Shown here: one piece after another, positions 16,826 to 25,527 of the stretch
How the letters are laid out: each line of letters begins with the position of its first letter
Position numbering within the stretch: the stretch's first letter is position 1
Source of the DNA: an uncultured Chitinophagaceae bacterium
GTDB taxonomy: Bacteria > Bacteroidota > Bacteroidia > Chitinophagales > Chitinophagaceae
NCBI GenBank assembly: GCA_903884185.1
Contig: CAISDV010000108.1
Span: 1-34,631 of the forward strand
Direction of reading: 5' to 3'
Length of the DNA stretch: 34,631 bases
The notes under the pieces: generated by a model
What the model saw: the letters and a program-made list of their open reading frames with translations, nothing else
Told to the model about the DNA's origin: nothing
The model's database searches: none
Program-made: the position numbers and the translations under genes

Positions 16826-17890
16826 TTATATTTTGGCGCTTAAAATCCTTGAGAAACGTTGCACATCTGCCAGTGGGTTAATGGGAGTATTATGAGTGAG
16901 GTGCTCCACAAACTGGTGCGCAAAATAAGGAGCCAGTGAACAACCTTTGGCACCCATTCCATTTAATAAGCCTACAGTAGGAATGCTGGGATGCATCCCC
17001 ACAAACGGGCGACGCTCAATATTGGCAGGACGTTCAGATGCAATATGATCAACAATTTTATATGGAATTTTCAGCCAGTGATTCAATTGTGCTTCTGTTC
17101 TTTCCCGGAAAATAGCGGTAGGACCGGGGTCTGTAAAATCCCATTCGTAAGAAGAACCTATCCAGAACAATCCATCCTGCCAGGGTACAATGCTGATACC
17201 TTGTTTAAAAATATTTGTTCGAGGAAGGCCGGGTATCTCTGCGATCAATGCTTCGCCTTTCATTTTTGTATAAGGAAGCAGTTCAAAATACGGATTGGTA
17301 AACCCGGATACTCCCTCACAGAAAATAATATTCTTTGCTGTAATGTTTTTATAAGTGATGGAACCTGTTTGCGAAACATCAAGGGTTGAGAAATCAAACT
17401 TTTCTTCTACAAGCTCATCCAATTCTTTTAATTTTTTTCTCCAACCATTTAAAAAAGGATGCAATTCCACCAGCCAGCAGGGATCAATCTCTCCGGCACC
17501 AAAATCATAATTAAAAAACTCAGTCCATTGATCTTGCTCAGCAGGTTTTTTCAGGTAAAAGGTTTCCTCATTCAATCTTTTTTCAAAAGATATTTTCATT
17601 TGTGGGGTAGGGTGGAAGTCGATCACATTACATTGACTGATCAATGTTTCTCCCAATTCGCTTCCCACTTGCGTATAAGCATCTACTGCAAAAGGCATGA
17701 TCTCTTCTATCATCCAGGTGCGCACGATCCTTCTGCCGGTAACGGGATTAATGATACCACTGGCGGCCTTGCTGGCGGAGAAAGGCTGCTGTTCATCTAT
17801 CACCATCACTTTCATCCCGGCTTTCTGTAAATAATAGCTGAGAAAAGTGCCGCAAATACCCTGGCCTATGATGAGGTGATCTGTTTGCAT
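16826..17890 (-). CDS. FAD-dependent oxidoreductase, DAO/glycine-oxidase family
   Basis: A 354-aa flavoenzyme. The N-terminal FAD-binding motif DHLIIGQGICGTFLSYYLQKAG has the GxGxxG pattern, then VMVIDEQ and ASGIINPVTGRRIV. The middle carries the substrate-domain strand and the C-terminus has the second FAD contact (RPANIERRPFVGMHPSIPTVGLLNGMGAKGCSLAPYFA). These are features of the DAO superfamily (amino-acid oxidases, ThiO, MnmC C-domain). The substrate is not predictable. I start at the ATG at 17890: the frame stays open for another 53 codons upstream, but that DNA is the family D repeat and reads as unconserved peptide. A near -7 box (TATATTTA) lies just upstream at 17896-17903. Confidence 0.87.
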   Translation of the reverse strand: MQTDHLIIGQGICGTFLSYYLQKAGMKVMVIDEQQPFSASKAASGIINPVTGRRIVRTWMIEEIMPFAVDAYTQVGSELGETLISQCNVIDFHPTPQMKISFEKRLNEETFYLKKPAEQDQWTEFFNYDFGAGEIDPCWLVELHPFLNGWRKKLKELDELVEEKFDFSTLDVSQTGSITYKNITAKNIIFCEGVSGFTNPYFELLPYTKMKGEALIAEIPGLPRTNIFKQGISIVPWQDGLFWIGSSYEWDFTDPGPTAIFRERTEAQLNHWLKIPYKIVDHIASERPANIERRPFVGMHPSIPTVGLLNGMGAKGCSLAPYFAHQFVEHLTHNTPINPLADVQRFSRILSAKI

Positions 17891-17903
17891 AGTGTAAATA
17901 TAC

Positions 17904-18069
17904 CTCACCCTCGTTCCCCGTCCGAACGGCTTGGCCGGGCGGGCCTCTCCAAAGGAGAGGGACGATACATCACGTAAATCTTCATCAGAAAAAGCGGAAT
18001 GATCGATCTCGTAGCCCTCTCCTCTGGAGAGCCCGTCCGAATGGCGCAACCGGGCGGAGGTTGGGTGAG
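17904..18069. repeat. Dispersed inverted-repeat element, family D (CTCACCC ends, CTCTCC hairpins)
   Basis: A 166-base element bounded by CTCACCC (17904-17910) and its complement GGGTGAG (18063-18069). Each arm has a hairpin: CCTCTCC-AAA-GGAGAGG at 17944-17960 and CTCTCC-TCT-GGAGAG at 18017-18031. Related GC-rich stretches CGTCCGAACGGC and GCCCGTCCGAATGGC also occur in the arms. It ends one base before the complement of the alpha-2-macroglobulin stop codon. Its open frame is an artefact that extends the downstream DAO gene. Confidence 0.75.
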
Positions 18070-18070
18070 A

Positions 18071-21000
18071 TCACTCCACTCGAATTTTTATTCCCTCACT
18101 ATGTGCTCCAAACTCCGGCGCATACATACATTGTATCGTTGCCAGCCCCGCTGAGAATCTGCCAACATGCGTGATGTACAAAGGATATTCAAATACATAA
18201 GTTCCTTTGTGAAGATTATTGATAAAGAAATTGGTGCTTGCATCGGCAGTAGCTTCATAATAACCCAATCCATCCTGCCATTTGTACCCGCTTAATACAT
18301 TGATGGGTTCCATACAGGCCGCGCGGGTATCTTTCAGGTGCAGGTATTCCATATCACGGTCACTTTTTAATTCTATTCGAACGATCACTTTATCACCCAC
18401 TTTTACTTCATCATTTTCATTGATGGGTGAAAGCAGTTTTCCTTTATCTGTATTTTTTTCAATGAATAATTTTCTGTGCAGGGATAGAGGAGAAGAGGCT
18501 TCTGTGATCCTGTCCATGTCCTCAAAATATTGCCAGTAAACACTTCCGTAAGAAATGGATGTATTGGTTGAAGGGAGGCTTGATTGTGTTGTAACGATAA
18601 TATTACCCATTGCCGGTTTTACCGCATTTGCTTCGATCCTTTTTTTGAAATAGCCTGTGCCTGCTTCTGTTGTTTCATTCGAAGAATTGATACGGTAATC
18701 ACCCAATTGGATCGTTACCTGTTTGTTATTGTTCAACAGGTCTTCGCCATTTAATAATAATGCAGAACAGGCATCAGCAGTAGCGATGGTTGTTTTCCAG
18801 TTATTGGTTTGTTTGTTCAGTATCAGCCATGTTTTCATATCGCTAATATTTTTACTGAGCGCTTGGTTTTTTTCTGTTTGATTTAATTCACTCATAAAGC
18901 TGATCACCAGGCTTTGGAATTCAATGGGCGACTGGTACCACCAGTTAGTATAAGTTTCTTTCCAATACATTCCTTGTGTAGAGCTGGCAACCGAATTTTC
19001 TGTGATGGAAGGAAGAATATTGCTGATGGCTATTTTTTTATCATCATTCCTGTAAAATATCAATCCTAATAATGCCTGGTTGTAGAGAGATTGCTTCACC
19101 CAATATTTTTTTGCCTGTGCATAATAATAATTGTACGCTTCTTTATTAGTGATCGCTTCTTCCGGGAAGAAACTCCGCATATATAAATATTGTATTTGAA
19201 AGGAGTAGAGTTGCTGCTCATCCATCTTTGCTTTATAACGAATTAAATTCTGATAATCTTCTGTGGCCTTTCCATCTAAATATTGAAGGGCGTTTTTGAT
19301 CATGTTCTTTGTTGCATTATCCATAGCTGCCAGCGCACCTGCTTTTTTCAGTTTGCCAATTCCGGTCATGATATAATTCGTCATATACCTGTCTTCATAG
19401 CCGCCTTTGAACCAGGTAAATGCGCCGTTGGATAATTGTGCCTGTTTCACTTTTTCAAGCGCCGACTGCATGCTGTTGCTCATTGTTACTACATCAAACA
19501 ACAAAGCAATATTCTTTTTCTGCTGCGTTTCATTTTCTGCCTGCAATACCCAGGGTGTTTCTTCTAATAATATTTGTTTTAACTCCTGGTTTTTTTGCAG
19601 GTTGCTTTTTAAGGCAGTAGTATCGCTCTTCCATTTTTCAAAAACATCTTTGATGCGTGGGTGTTTATTCACGATAAATGACGCCAGTGCATTGGCATAA
19701 AATCGGTTAAAGGTTTGCTCAGCACATTCGTAAGGATACTCTATCAAATAAGGCAAAGCCTGAACGGCGTACCAGGCAGGGTTAGCAGTATATTCAACTG
19801 TAATATCCTGATGGGTAAGTGTTTCGCTGGTGGTGTTCAGTAATTTGGAAAAAGTAAAATGTTGTGTGGTATCTCCGTTCAATAATAAGGGCATGCTTTC
19901 TGTTACCAACATTCGGTTCGTGATCACAGGCAAAGTATTTTCTTCCCCATCGCTGTAATCACCTGCTTTGGCAACGATGCGCCAGGTCAGTGGCCTGTTA
20001 TAACTGAATGGTACTTGAATTGGGAATTTAATAGAACTGCTTTGCCCTGCGCCAACAGTAAAATATTGCACCGGGAATACATTCACAAACCATCCGTCTA
20101 CAGAGGTATTAGTGGTAGCGTCTATTAATTCCAGGCTTGCCTGCCCGGTCAATTCTTTATCGCTGAGATTAGCAATTTTTGTAACAAATTCCATCTGGTC
20201 GCCTTCACGCATAAATCTTGGTGCATTGGGTTGCACCATCAATGTTTTTTGTGTAGTGATACTCGCGCTTTGTGTGCCGAATGACAGGTCTTTTGTATGC
20301 GCCAGGCTCATCCATTTCCATTGTGTCAATGCTTCGGGCATGGTAAAGCTGAAAGAAAAATTTCCTGATGAATCTGCATGTAATTGCGGGAAGAAGAAGG
20401 CTGTCTCGGAAAGGTTTTTGCGGATTTGGATATTGCCTAAATCATTTGTGTTTGTGCCACCGCTCGGTATGTGTATATACTCATAGACATTTCCTCTAAA
20501 AGGATTAAGGTCTGATTCTATTTGTGCTCCTGCCACTTTTCCTTCTAATGCCTGAGAGGGGGCAGGTTCTAAATTAAAAGTACTTGCTAATCCTGTGACA
20601 TCGCTTCTTCTCTGGGTGCCGTAGGCAACTACCACCACTTCAGATAAATTTTGACTTGCCCGCTGCACCTGAATATTCATGTAGATGATATTGGTATCAC
20701 CATACGATAGATAAGCATTCGCTAATGAAGATTCATTTTGGGCTAATTTGTCATAACTTGTCTGGTCATTCAATTGGTTTTGTGAAAGACTGTTTCCGAT
20801 AGAACTAATACTTGTAAAATGCGGGCCTGGCCTCCACTGACGAGTGTAATACCTGTTAGGCCACATATTATAAGGGGTCTCCCAACTATTTTGCGCAAAC
20901 TGATCTAAGGATGCATCATACATTCCGGTGAGTAATTCAGCAGCAACCTTTTCTCCCTTTTTTCCACTAAGTGTCACTGTCCATTTCTCATTACTCCCTG

Positions 21001-24000
21001 GCTCTGTTTTATCACGATAACTGGTATAATGTACGTTTAGTTCCTTGTTTGTCCAGGGTACGCGGATATTGTAAGTGTTGTTATATACCCGGTTATTTTT
21101 TACAAATATTTCATGAATTGCAACTCCACCTCTTTCTGCTTCTGAAGGTGTATACGCAATTTGCTCAATGCCTTTTTTTCGTAGAAGAAAATCAAAATTT
21201 GAATTGTTTTTTCTTAATGGGGTAAACACCTGTCGCAGAACAAATAATTGGTCTGATGAGCAACCAGAAAAGAATAATGCTTTTTCTCCGGGTTGAACTA
21301 TCTCTTTTACGGTATAGGTAAAATCATTTTCCGGAACAGGTGGATGGGTGCTATTGCGGTCAAAGACCTCAATATATCTGACATCCTTTACTGGTTGATT
21401 GTATTTGTCAAATGCAGAAGCTTCTATACGATAATACCCACTTGTTAAGGGCACATTGTCTAAAGAGAATTCTCCCTTATCGTTTGCATGAATCGTTTTA
21501 TCAGCTAATATTTCTCCCTTTGCCCAACTTGCGATAGAGTTGTCATTATCATAATCATCAGTAGGAAAAAGCCTGAGATACCTTTCTCTGTTAAGAACAA
21601 ATTGGTCGGGCCGTTGCCAGTATCTTTTCCTGACTACCCTGCCGGGTGATTCTAAGGGATAAATTTTTATCCCTACATCAGTGGTTTCTTTTTCTCCCGC
21701 CATATTTGTTGTGGAGATATTGATATGATGAAGGCTGTCTTTTTCAGCAATTGAAGGGGCAATGATCTGTAAAAGCAAAGATTGGTAAGCAACGCTCACA
21801 TTGGCACTGTTGGTTCTTGTTTCACCATTAATATCAGTTACTATGGCTTCAACAGAAAAATCAAAGATGGGGCTGGTTGATCTGTCAACTGAAAGGTCAG
21901 CCAATGCTTTAAAACTGATAGTAAACTTACCATCTGTCCCTGTTGTCATTTCACCATGTACGATTTCTTGCGAATTATTATTTGGCGGGTTGCCTCCACG
22001 CCATACCCATTCATACATATATCTTGCCCGTCTTTTTACATTAAATTTTACCAACGCACCATCTATATTATTACCGGCATAAGCTTTGGCAGAGCCTGTA
22101 AGGTGAATGCTGTCACCTAAACGATAGGCACCCTTTACTTTTTCGAAGGCTACATAAAATTTAGGGCGTTTATATTCTTCTACCCTGAAGGAAGCAGAGC
22201 CATCTACTATTGTTTCTGTACTCAACCTGAAGTAGCCTGTCAGCACATTCTGTGGAATAGTAAGGTTACTGGCAACTGAGCCAAATTCGTTTTGCAAACA
22301 ACGAACCGAATCAACGAATTTGCCATTCACATCACAGAGATAGACCCGGATGCTATCCTTTTGGACATATAATTTGCTTTGTCTTGTTTTCTCATCAGTT
22401 GTGACAGCAATTCCCTTAAAAAAAACTTTTTGCCCCGGCCTGTAAATGGCTCGATCTGTAAAAAAGAATATATTTTTTGTAATACGATCGCTTGGTTCAT
22501 TCCTACGCATTACATATTCGTTATTGTGTATATGGAGCTTGTCAGCACTGGTTTCTATAGAAAACTCCAAAGCCCCTTCATTAAGAGATTCATCGAGGCC
22601 AAACCATCCATGCGAATCAGTTTCTTTAGTGGATATCTCTATTAAGGAATACCCTCTCCTTGCTCGCTCATAATTTTTCTTAAATATACTCACAGAAGCC
22701 CTGTTTATAGGCTCCCCGGTTTCCCGATCTAGTACAAAATAATCATTATTGTTTTTGATATAGCTTAGACCAGATATATAAAAGTACTGAATGGCCATCT
22801 GGTCAGCATCCGCTTCAAATTCCTTTGAAGTAGATACCAGAATTGCATATTCCCCAACGGGCAAAGCATCTATGCTAATTTCAGTAAAATGTGTTTGATG
22901 ATCATAGGTGGCAGGTAATTTTTGTTTAAAGCCTTTGTCAACCGACAGACTTGAAGCGTATTCCCAAAAATCATGATTGATATATTTCGAACGGATCGAG
23001 TCATTATCTGAAATATCAATGATGCGGGCATACAGTGTATCTGTGTTTCGGTAAGTAACCAGCGTTCTGAATGGCTTCCCGGGAATATTCACATTTTCTG
23101 TTTGTAATTGGATGTTTTTTTGCTTTATTCCTGACAAGAGATTTTGCATGTGAATGTTGCCCAAGCTTCTTTCTTTTGTATTAGGTAGGATCTCACTGAT
23201 TATCTTTTCTGCTTTAATATAATTGTATCGATGTGTTGTATCACCAAAAGGGTTATAGTCCCTGGCTTTATCGGCATCCATTTTTGCAAATAGATACCAT
23301 GCTTCGGCTGCATCTGATTTTGAGAACCGGCTGGTAAGTTCTTTTAATGCCGTAGTATAGAATGTTTCTTTGTTTTCAAATACGCCCTGCCCGTTCACCC
23401 ATTGGATGCGTTCGATATCTGCATCAATCAATGCATCGGGTAAAGGATCGTTCAGGTGAAATGAAATAAGCTTTTGAAATACCTGTAAACTAATAAGCTG
23501 ACCGGAAGCAGAATCTTTAGATATGAAACGTGTATTTAAAAACTGAGCTATTGTACCTAATGCCTTGCTGTCATCCACTACAAAGGCATAAGAAGGTTTT
23601 GTAAAATAAGAATCTCCCGATTTAAAATAATCCAACGCTTCATGTGCAAGGAGGTCATATAGCGTAGGCCTGAGATTTCGTGCATTGCCTTTAATGATGA
23701 TGGCATCAAAGCTTTCCAGCTTTGTATGCTGAAGAACATCTGCGGCTTCCAACGACTTTAAATAATTGGCCGCAATAGCTGCATGAAAATCATCTGTGCT
23801 CCATGTAGCGATATCATCTTTTTTAAGATCGGTGGTATTGCTCCTGTTATAAAAACGGTAACGGTTATTGTTGAAATAGTTCTGAAATAGTTTCGCCTCC
23901 AAAGAATAAAGAATACTTTTTGCAGCGGTATTATTGGTATGACCGATAGCATCTTTAACTGTTGCAATACTCCTGTTAGGATTGAGCTCATTCACTTTGT

Positions 24001-24235
24001 CCTCCAGGCTATACCTGTAAATCAGCGCCTTGATCTGTTGCGCTTCATCATTACGTTGTATGGCTTGTTTGTAAAGAGTGTTTACTTTCTCTAAAGCCGA
24101 TTTGGTAAGATTGCGCCCTATGATCAATGTATCTATCTCCTTCCACTGCTTTTGAAAAGCAGTATCGGCCTGCTGTGCAGAGACAGTAATACATGACATA
24201 AGAAACAGGAAGAACAAACATTTCTTCAGGAGCAT
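18071..24235 (-). CDS. Giant alpha-2-macroglobulin family protein with an embedded SusC-like plug signature
   Basis: A 2054-aa exported protein. A signal peptide (MLLKKCLFFLFLMSCITVSA) starts at the ATG at 24235; the frame has an upstream TTG at 24244. Residues ~25-450 are mostly helical and unassigned. MG2-like beta domains follow, with the hallmark TDRAIYRPGQKVFFKG near 590. The conserved macroglobulin stretch ALTQWKWMSLAHTKDLSFG lies near 1300. A thioester-type motif CAEQ is at 1504-1507 in PYECAEQTF, followed by a terpenoid-cyclase-like helical barrel (ALEKVKQAQLSNGAFTWFKGG) and a C-terminal receptor-like domain. Bacterial relatives are thought to trap proteases in the envelope. Unusually, residues ~1195-1265 (SEVVVVAYGTQRRSDVTG, later ALEGKVAGAQI) copy the start of a SusC/TonB plug domain. 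No PBP1C gene is adjacent. Confidence 0.93.
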   Translation of the reverse strand: MLLKKCLFFLFLMSCITVSAQQADTAFQKQWKEIDTLIIGRNLTKSALEKVNTLYKQAIQRNDEAQQIKALIYRYSLEDKVNELNPNRSIATVKDAIGHTNNTAAKSILYSLEAKLFQNYFNNNRYRFYNRSNTTDLKKDDIATWSTDDFHAAIAANYLKSLEAADVLQHTKLESFDAIIIKGNARNLRPTLYDLLAHEALDYFKSGDSYFTKPSYAFVVDDSKALGTIAQFLNTRFISKDSASGQLISLQVFQKLISFHLNDPLPDALIDADIERIQWVNGQGVFENKETFYTTALKELTSRFSKSDAAEAWYLFAKMDADKARDYNPFGDTTHRYNYIKAEKIISEILPNTKERSLGNIHMQNLLSGIKQKNIQLQTENVNIPGKPFRTLVTYRNTDTLYARIIDISDNDSIRSKYINHDFWEYASSLSVDKGFKQKLPATYDHQTHFTEISIDALPVGEYAILVSTSKEFEADADQMAIQYFYISGLSYIKNNNDYFVLDRETGEPINRASVSIFKKNYERARRGYSLIEISTKETDSHGWFGLDESLNEGALEFSIETSADKLHIHNNEYVMRRNEPSDRITKNIFFFTDRAIYRPGQKVFFKGIAVTTDEKTRQSKLYVQKDSIRVYLCDVNGKFVDSVRCLQNEFGSVASNLTIPQNVLTGYFRLSTETIVDGSASFRVEEYKRPKFYVAFEKVKGAYRLGDSIHLTGSAKAYAGNNIDGALVKFNVKRRARYMYEWVWRGGNPPNNNSQEIVHGEMTTGTDGKFTISFKALADLSVDRSTSPIFDFSVEAIVTDINGETRTNSANVSVAYQSLLLQIIAPSIAEKDSLHHINISTTNMAGEKETTDVGIKIYPLESPGRVVRKRYWQRPDQFVLNRERYLRLFPTDDYDNDNSIASWAKGEILADKTIHANDKGEFSLDNVPLTSGYYRIEASAFDKYNQPVKDVRYIEVFDRNSTHPPVPENDFTYTVKEIVQPGEKALFFSGCSSDQLFVLRQVFTPLRKNNSNFDFLLRKKGIEQIAYTPSEAERGGVAIHEIFVKNNRVYNNTYNIRVPWTNKELNVHYTSYRDKTEPGSNEKWTVTLSGKKGEKVAAELLTGMYDASLDQFAQNSWETPYNMWPNRYYTRQWRPGPHFTSISSIGNSLSQNQLNDQTSYDKLAQNESSLANAYLSYGDTNIIYMNIQVQRASQNLSEVVVVAYGTQRRSDVTGLASTFNLEPAPSQALEGKVAGAQIESDLNPFRGNVYEYIHIPSGGTNTNDLGNIQIRKNLSETAFFFPQLHADSSGNFSFSFTMPEALTQWKWMSLAHTKDLSFGTQSASITTQKTLMVQPNAPRFMREGDQMEFVTKIANLSDKELTGQASLELIDATTNTSVDGWFVNVFPVQYFTVGAGQSSSIKFPIQVPFSYNRPLTWRIVAKAGDYSDGEENTLPVITNRMLVTESMPLLLNGDTTQHFTFSKLLNTTSETLTHQDITVEYTANPAWYAVQALPYLIEYPYECAEQTFNRFYANALASFIVNKHPRIKDVFEKWKSDTTALKSNLQKNQELKQILLEETPWVLQAENETQQKKNIALLFDVVTMSNSMQSALEKVKQAQLSNGAFTWFKGGYEDRYMTNYIMTGIGKLKKAGALAAMDNATKNMIKNALQYLDGKATEDYQNLIRYKAKMDEQQLYSFQIQYLYMRSFFPEEAITNKEAYNYYYAQAKKYWVKQSLYNQALLGLIFYRNDDKKIAISNILPSITENSVASSTQGMYWKETYTNWWYQSPIEFQSLVISFMSELNQTEKNQALSKNISDMKTWLILNKQTNNWKTTIATADACSALLLNGEDLLNNNKQVTIQLGDYRINSSNETTEAGTGYFKKRIEANAVKPAMGNIIVTTQSSLPSTNTSISYGSVYWQYFEDMDRITEASSPLSLHRKLFIEKNTDKGKLLSPINENDEVKVGDKVIVRIELKSDRDMEYLHLKDTRAACMEPINVLSGYKWQDGLGYYEATADASTNFFINNLHKGTYVFEYPLYITHVGRFSAGLATIQCMYAPEFGAHSEGIKIRVE

Positions 24236-24319
24236 GGGCCGCAATTTGATAGTAAAATAAGTTGTTTACTGAGAGTGAGATGCAAAGAGGAGGTTAATTG
24301 CACAAATAAAACGGCAAAT

Positions 24320-24390
24320 CGGTTGCCGGTTGCTAGTTACCGGTTACTAGTTAGGATCTTTCGTAACCAGAAACCAGAAACTAGAAACTA
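24320..24390. repeat. Dispersed repeat, family C, carrying the sucD stop codon
   Basis: The left half is GGTTGCCGGTTGCTAGTTAC followed by CGGTTACTAGTTA; the right half is AACCAGAAACCAGAAACTAG followed by AAACTA. The halves are roughly inverted relative to each other. The TAG stop of sucD (complement of 24388-24390) is the last triplet of the element. The same ending occurs at 6636-6675. Confidence 0.65.
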
Positions 24391-25260
24391 TTTTTTCAAC
24401 GCCTCAGCCATCGTTTTACCAATGTCTGCCGGACTAGCCACAACAACTATTCCGCATTCTGCCATGATCTTCATCTTGGCAGCAGCAGTATCATCTGCAC
24501 CGCCAATGATTGCGCCTGCATGTCCCATACGCCTTCCGGGAGGGGCGGTCTGACCGGCAATAAATCCAACTACCGGTTTTGTTTTATTGTCTTTGATCCA
24601 GCGTGCGGCATCTGCTTCCATGCTTCCACCTATTTCGCCGATCATGATAATACCATCTGTTTCAGGATCATTCATTAATAATTCAACCGCTTCTTTGGTA
24701 GGAGTGCCAATGATAGGATCACCACCAATGCCAATCGCAGTGCTGATACCCAATCCTGCTTTTACCGCCTGGTCGGCAGCCTCATAAGTAAGTGTACCCG
24801 ATTTAGAAACAATACCTATCCTTCCGGGTTTAAATATGAATCCGGGCATGATTCCCACTTTTGCTTCGCCGGCAGTAATTACTCCGGGGCAATTTGGTCC
24901 TATCAGTCTTGTATTTTTTCCGAGTAGATAATTTTTCACTTTCACCATGTCCTGTACGGGAATGCCTTCTGTAATGCAAACCACCAAAGCAATACCCGAG
25001 TCAGCAGCTTCCATAATAGCATCAGCAGCAAATGCCGGCGGAACAAATATGATGCTCACATTAGCGCCTGTTTTATTCACGGCATCTGCAACAGTATTAA
25101 ATACGGGCCTGTCCAAATGAGTCGTTCCACCTTTATTGGGAGTAACGCCACCCACTACATTGGTGCCGTATTCTATCATCTGTGTAGCATGAAAACTACC
25201 TTCCGTTCCGGTAAAACCCTGGACAATTATTTTGGAATCTTTGTTTACTAATACTGACAT
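24388..25260 (-). CDS. sucD: Succinate-CoA ligase, ADP-forming, alpha subunit
   Basis: A 290-aa TCA-cycle enzyme subunit that carries the phosphohistidine intermediate in the succinyl-CoA to succinate step and makes ATP or GTP together with SucC. The CoA-binding N-terminus reads [35 protein letters not shown]. The middle has [20 protein letters not shown] and [13 protein letters not shown]; the active-site His is in [10 protein letters not shown] near the C-terminus. I start at the ATG at 25260 (MSVLVNKD); 16 further upstream codons lack conservation and overlap the promoter. No sucC is adjacent, which is common in Bacteroidota. The stop codon is part of a dispersed repeat. Confidence 0.97.
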   Translation of the reverse strand: MSVLVNKDSKIIVQGFTGTEGSFHATQMIEYGTNVVGGVTPNKGGTTHLDRPVFNTVADAVNKTGANVSIIFVPPAFAADAIMEAADSGIALVVCITEGIPVQDMVKVKNYLLGKNTRLIGPNCPGVITAGEAKVGIMPGFIFKPGRIGIVSKSGTLTYEAADQAVKAGLGISTAIGIGGDPIIGTPTKEAVELLMNDPETDGIIMIGEIGGSMEADAARWIKDNKTKPVVGFIAGQTAPPGRRMGHAGAIIGGADDTAAAKMKIMAECGIVVVASPADIGKTMAEALKK

Positions 25261-25291
25261 ACTCGGTTGCGCATCACTTTTGTGTGCGGCG

Positions 25292-25299
25292 CAAAAATA
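25292..25299 (-). promoter_or_regulatory. sucD promoter -7 box
   Basis: TATTTTTG on the minus strand fits TAnnTTTG and is followed by CGCCGC. It lies 31 bases before the chosen ATG at 25260 and supports that start over the longer frame beginning at 25308. Confidence 0.55.
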
Positions 25300-25352
25300 A
25301 GAAAACAAACCGCTGTTTGAGCGGGGAGATAAAGTTTAATATTTTAAACCTA

Positions 25353-25456
25353 TCGGCTAAGCCGAGGTAAACACAATGGCCACAAAGGAGACACAATGAA
25401 CACAAAGAAAGCCCTTGTGTCCTTTGTGTTTCCTCCTTTGTGCTCCTTGTGGTTAA
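25353..25456. repeat. Dispersed repeat, family E (CACAAAGGA motif)
   Basis: A small hairpin TCGGCT-A-AGCCGA (25353-25365) is followed by GCCACAAAGGAGACACAATG and then ACACAAAG. An imperfect inverted counterpart follows, CTTTGTGTTTCCTCC and then TTTGTGCTCCTTGTGG, around a short centre. It fills the gap between the sucD promoter region and the terminator of the PKD gene. It has no coding capacity. Confidence 0.55.
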
Positions 25457-25463
25457 ACAAAAA

Positions 25464-25487
25464 CACCCCGAACAAGTGTTCGGGGTG
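25464..25487 (-). terminator. Intrinsic terminator of the PKD-repeat gene
   Basis: A perfect inverted repeat with 11-base arms, CACCCCGAACA and its complement, around AG. It lies about 40 bases past the stop of the minus-strand gene at 25528. The plus-strand A-rich flank (AAACAAAAA) becomes a T-run downstream on the minus strand. Confidence 0.8.
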
Positions 25488-25527
25488 CAAAAACTAAAAC
25501 TACCGTTATTGTCTATCAACCTAAAAA

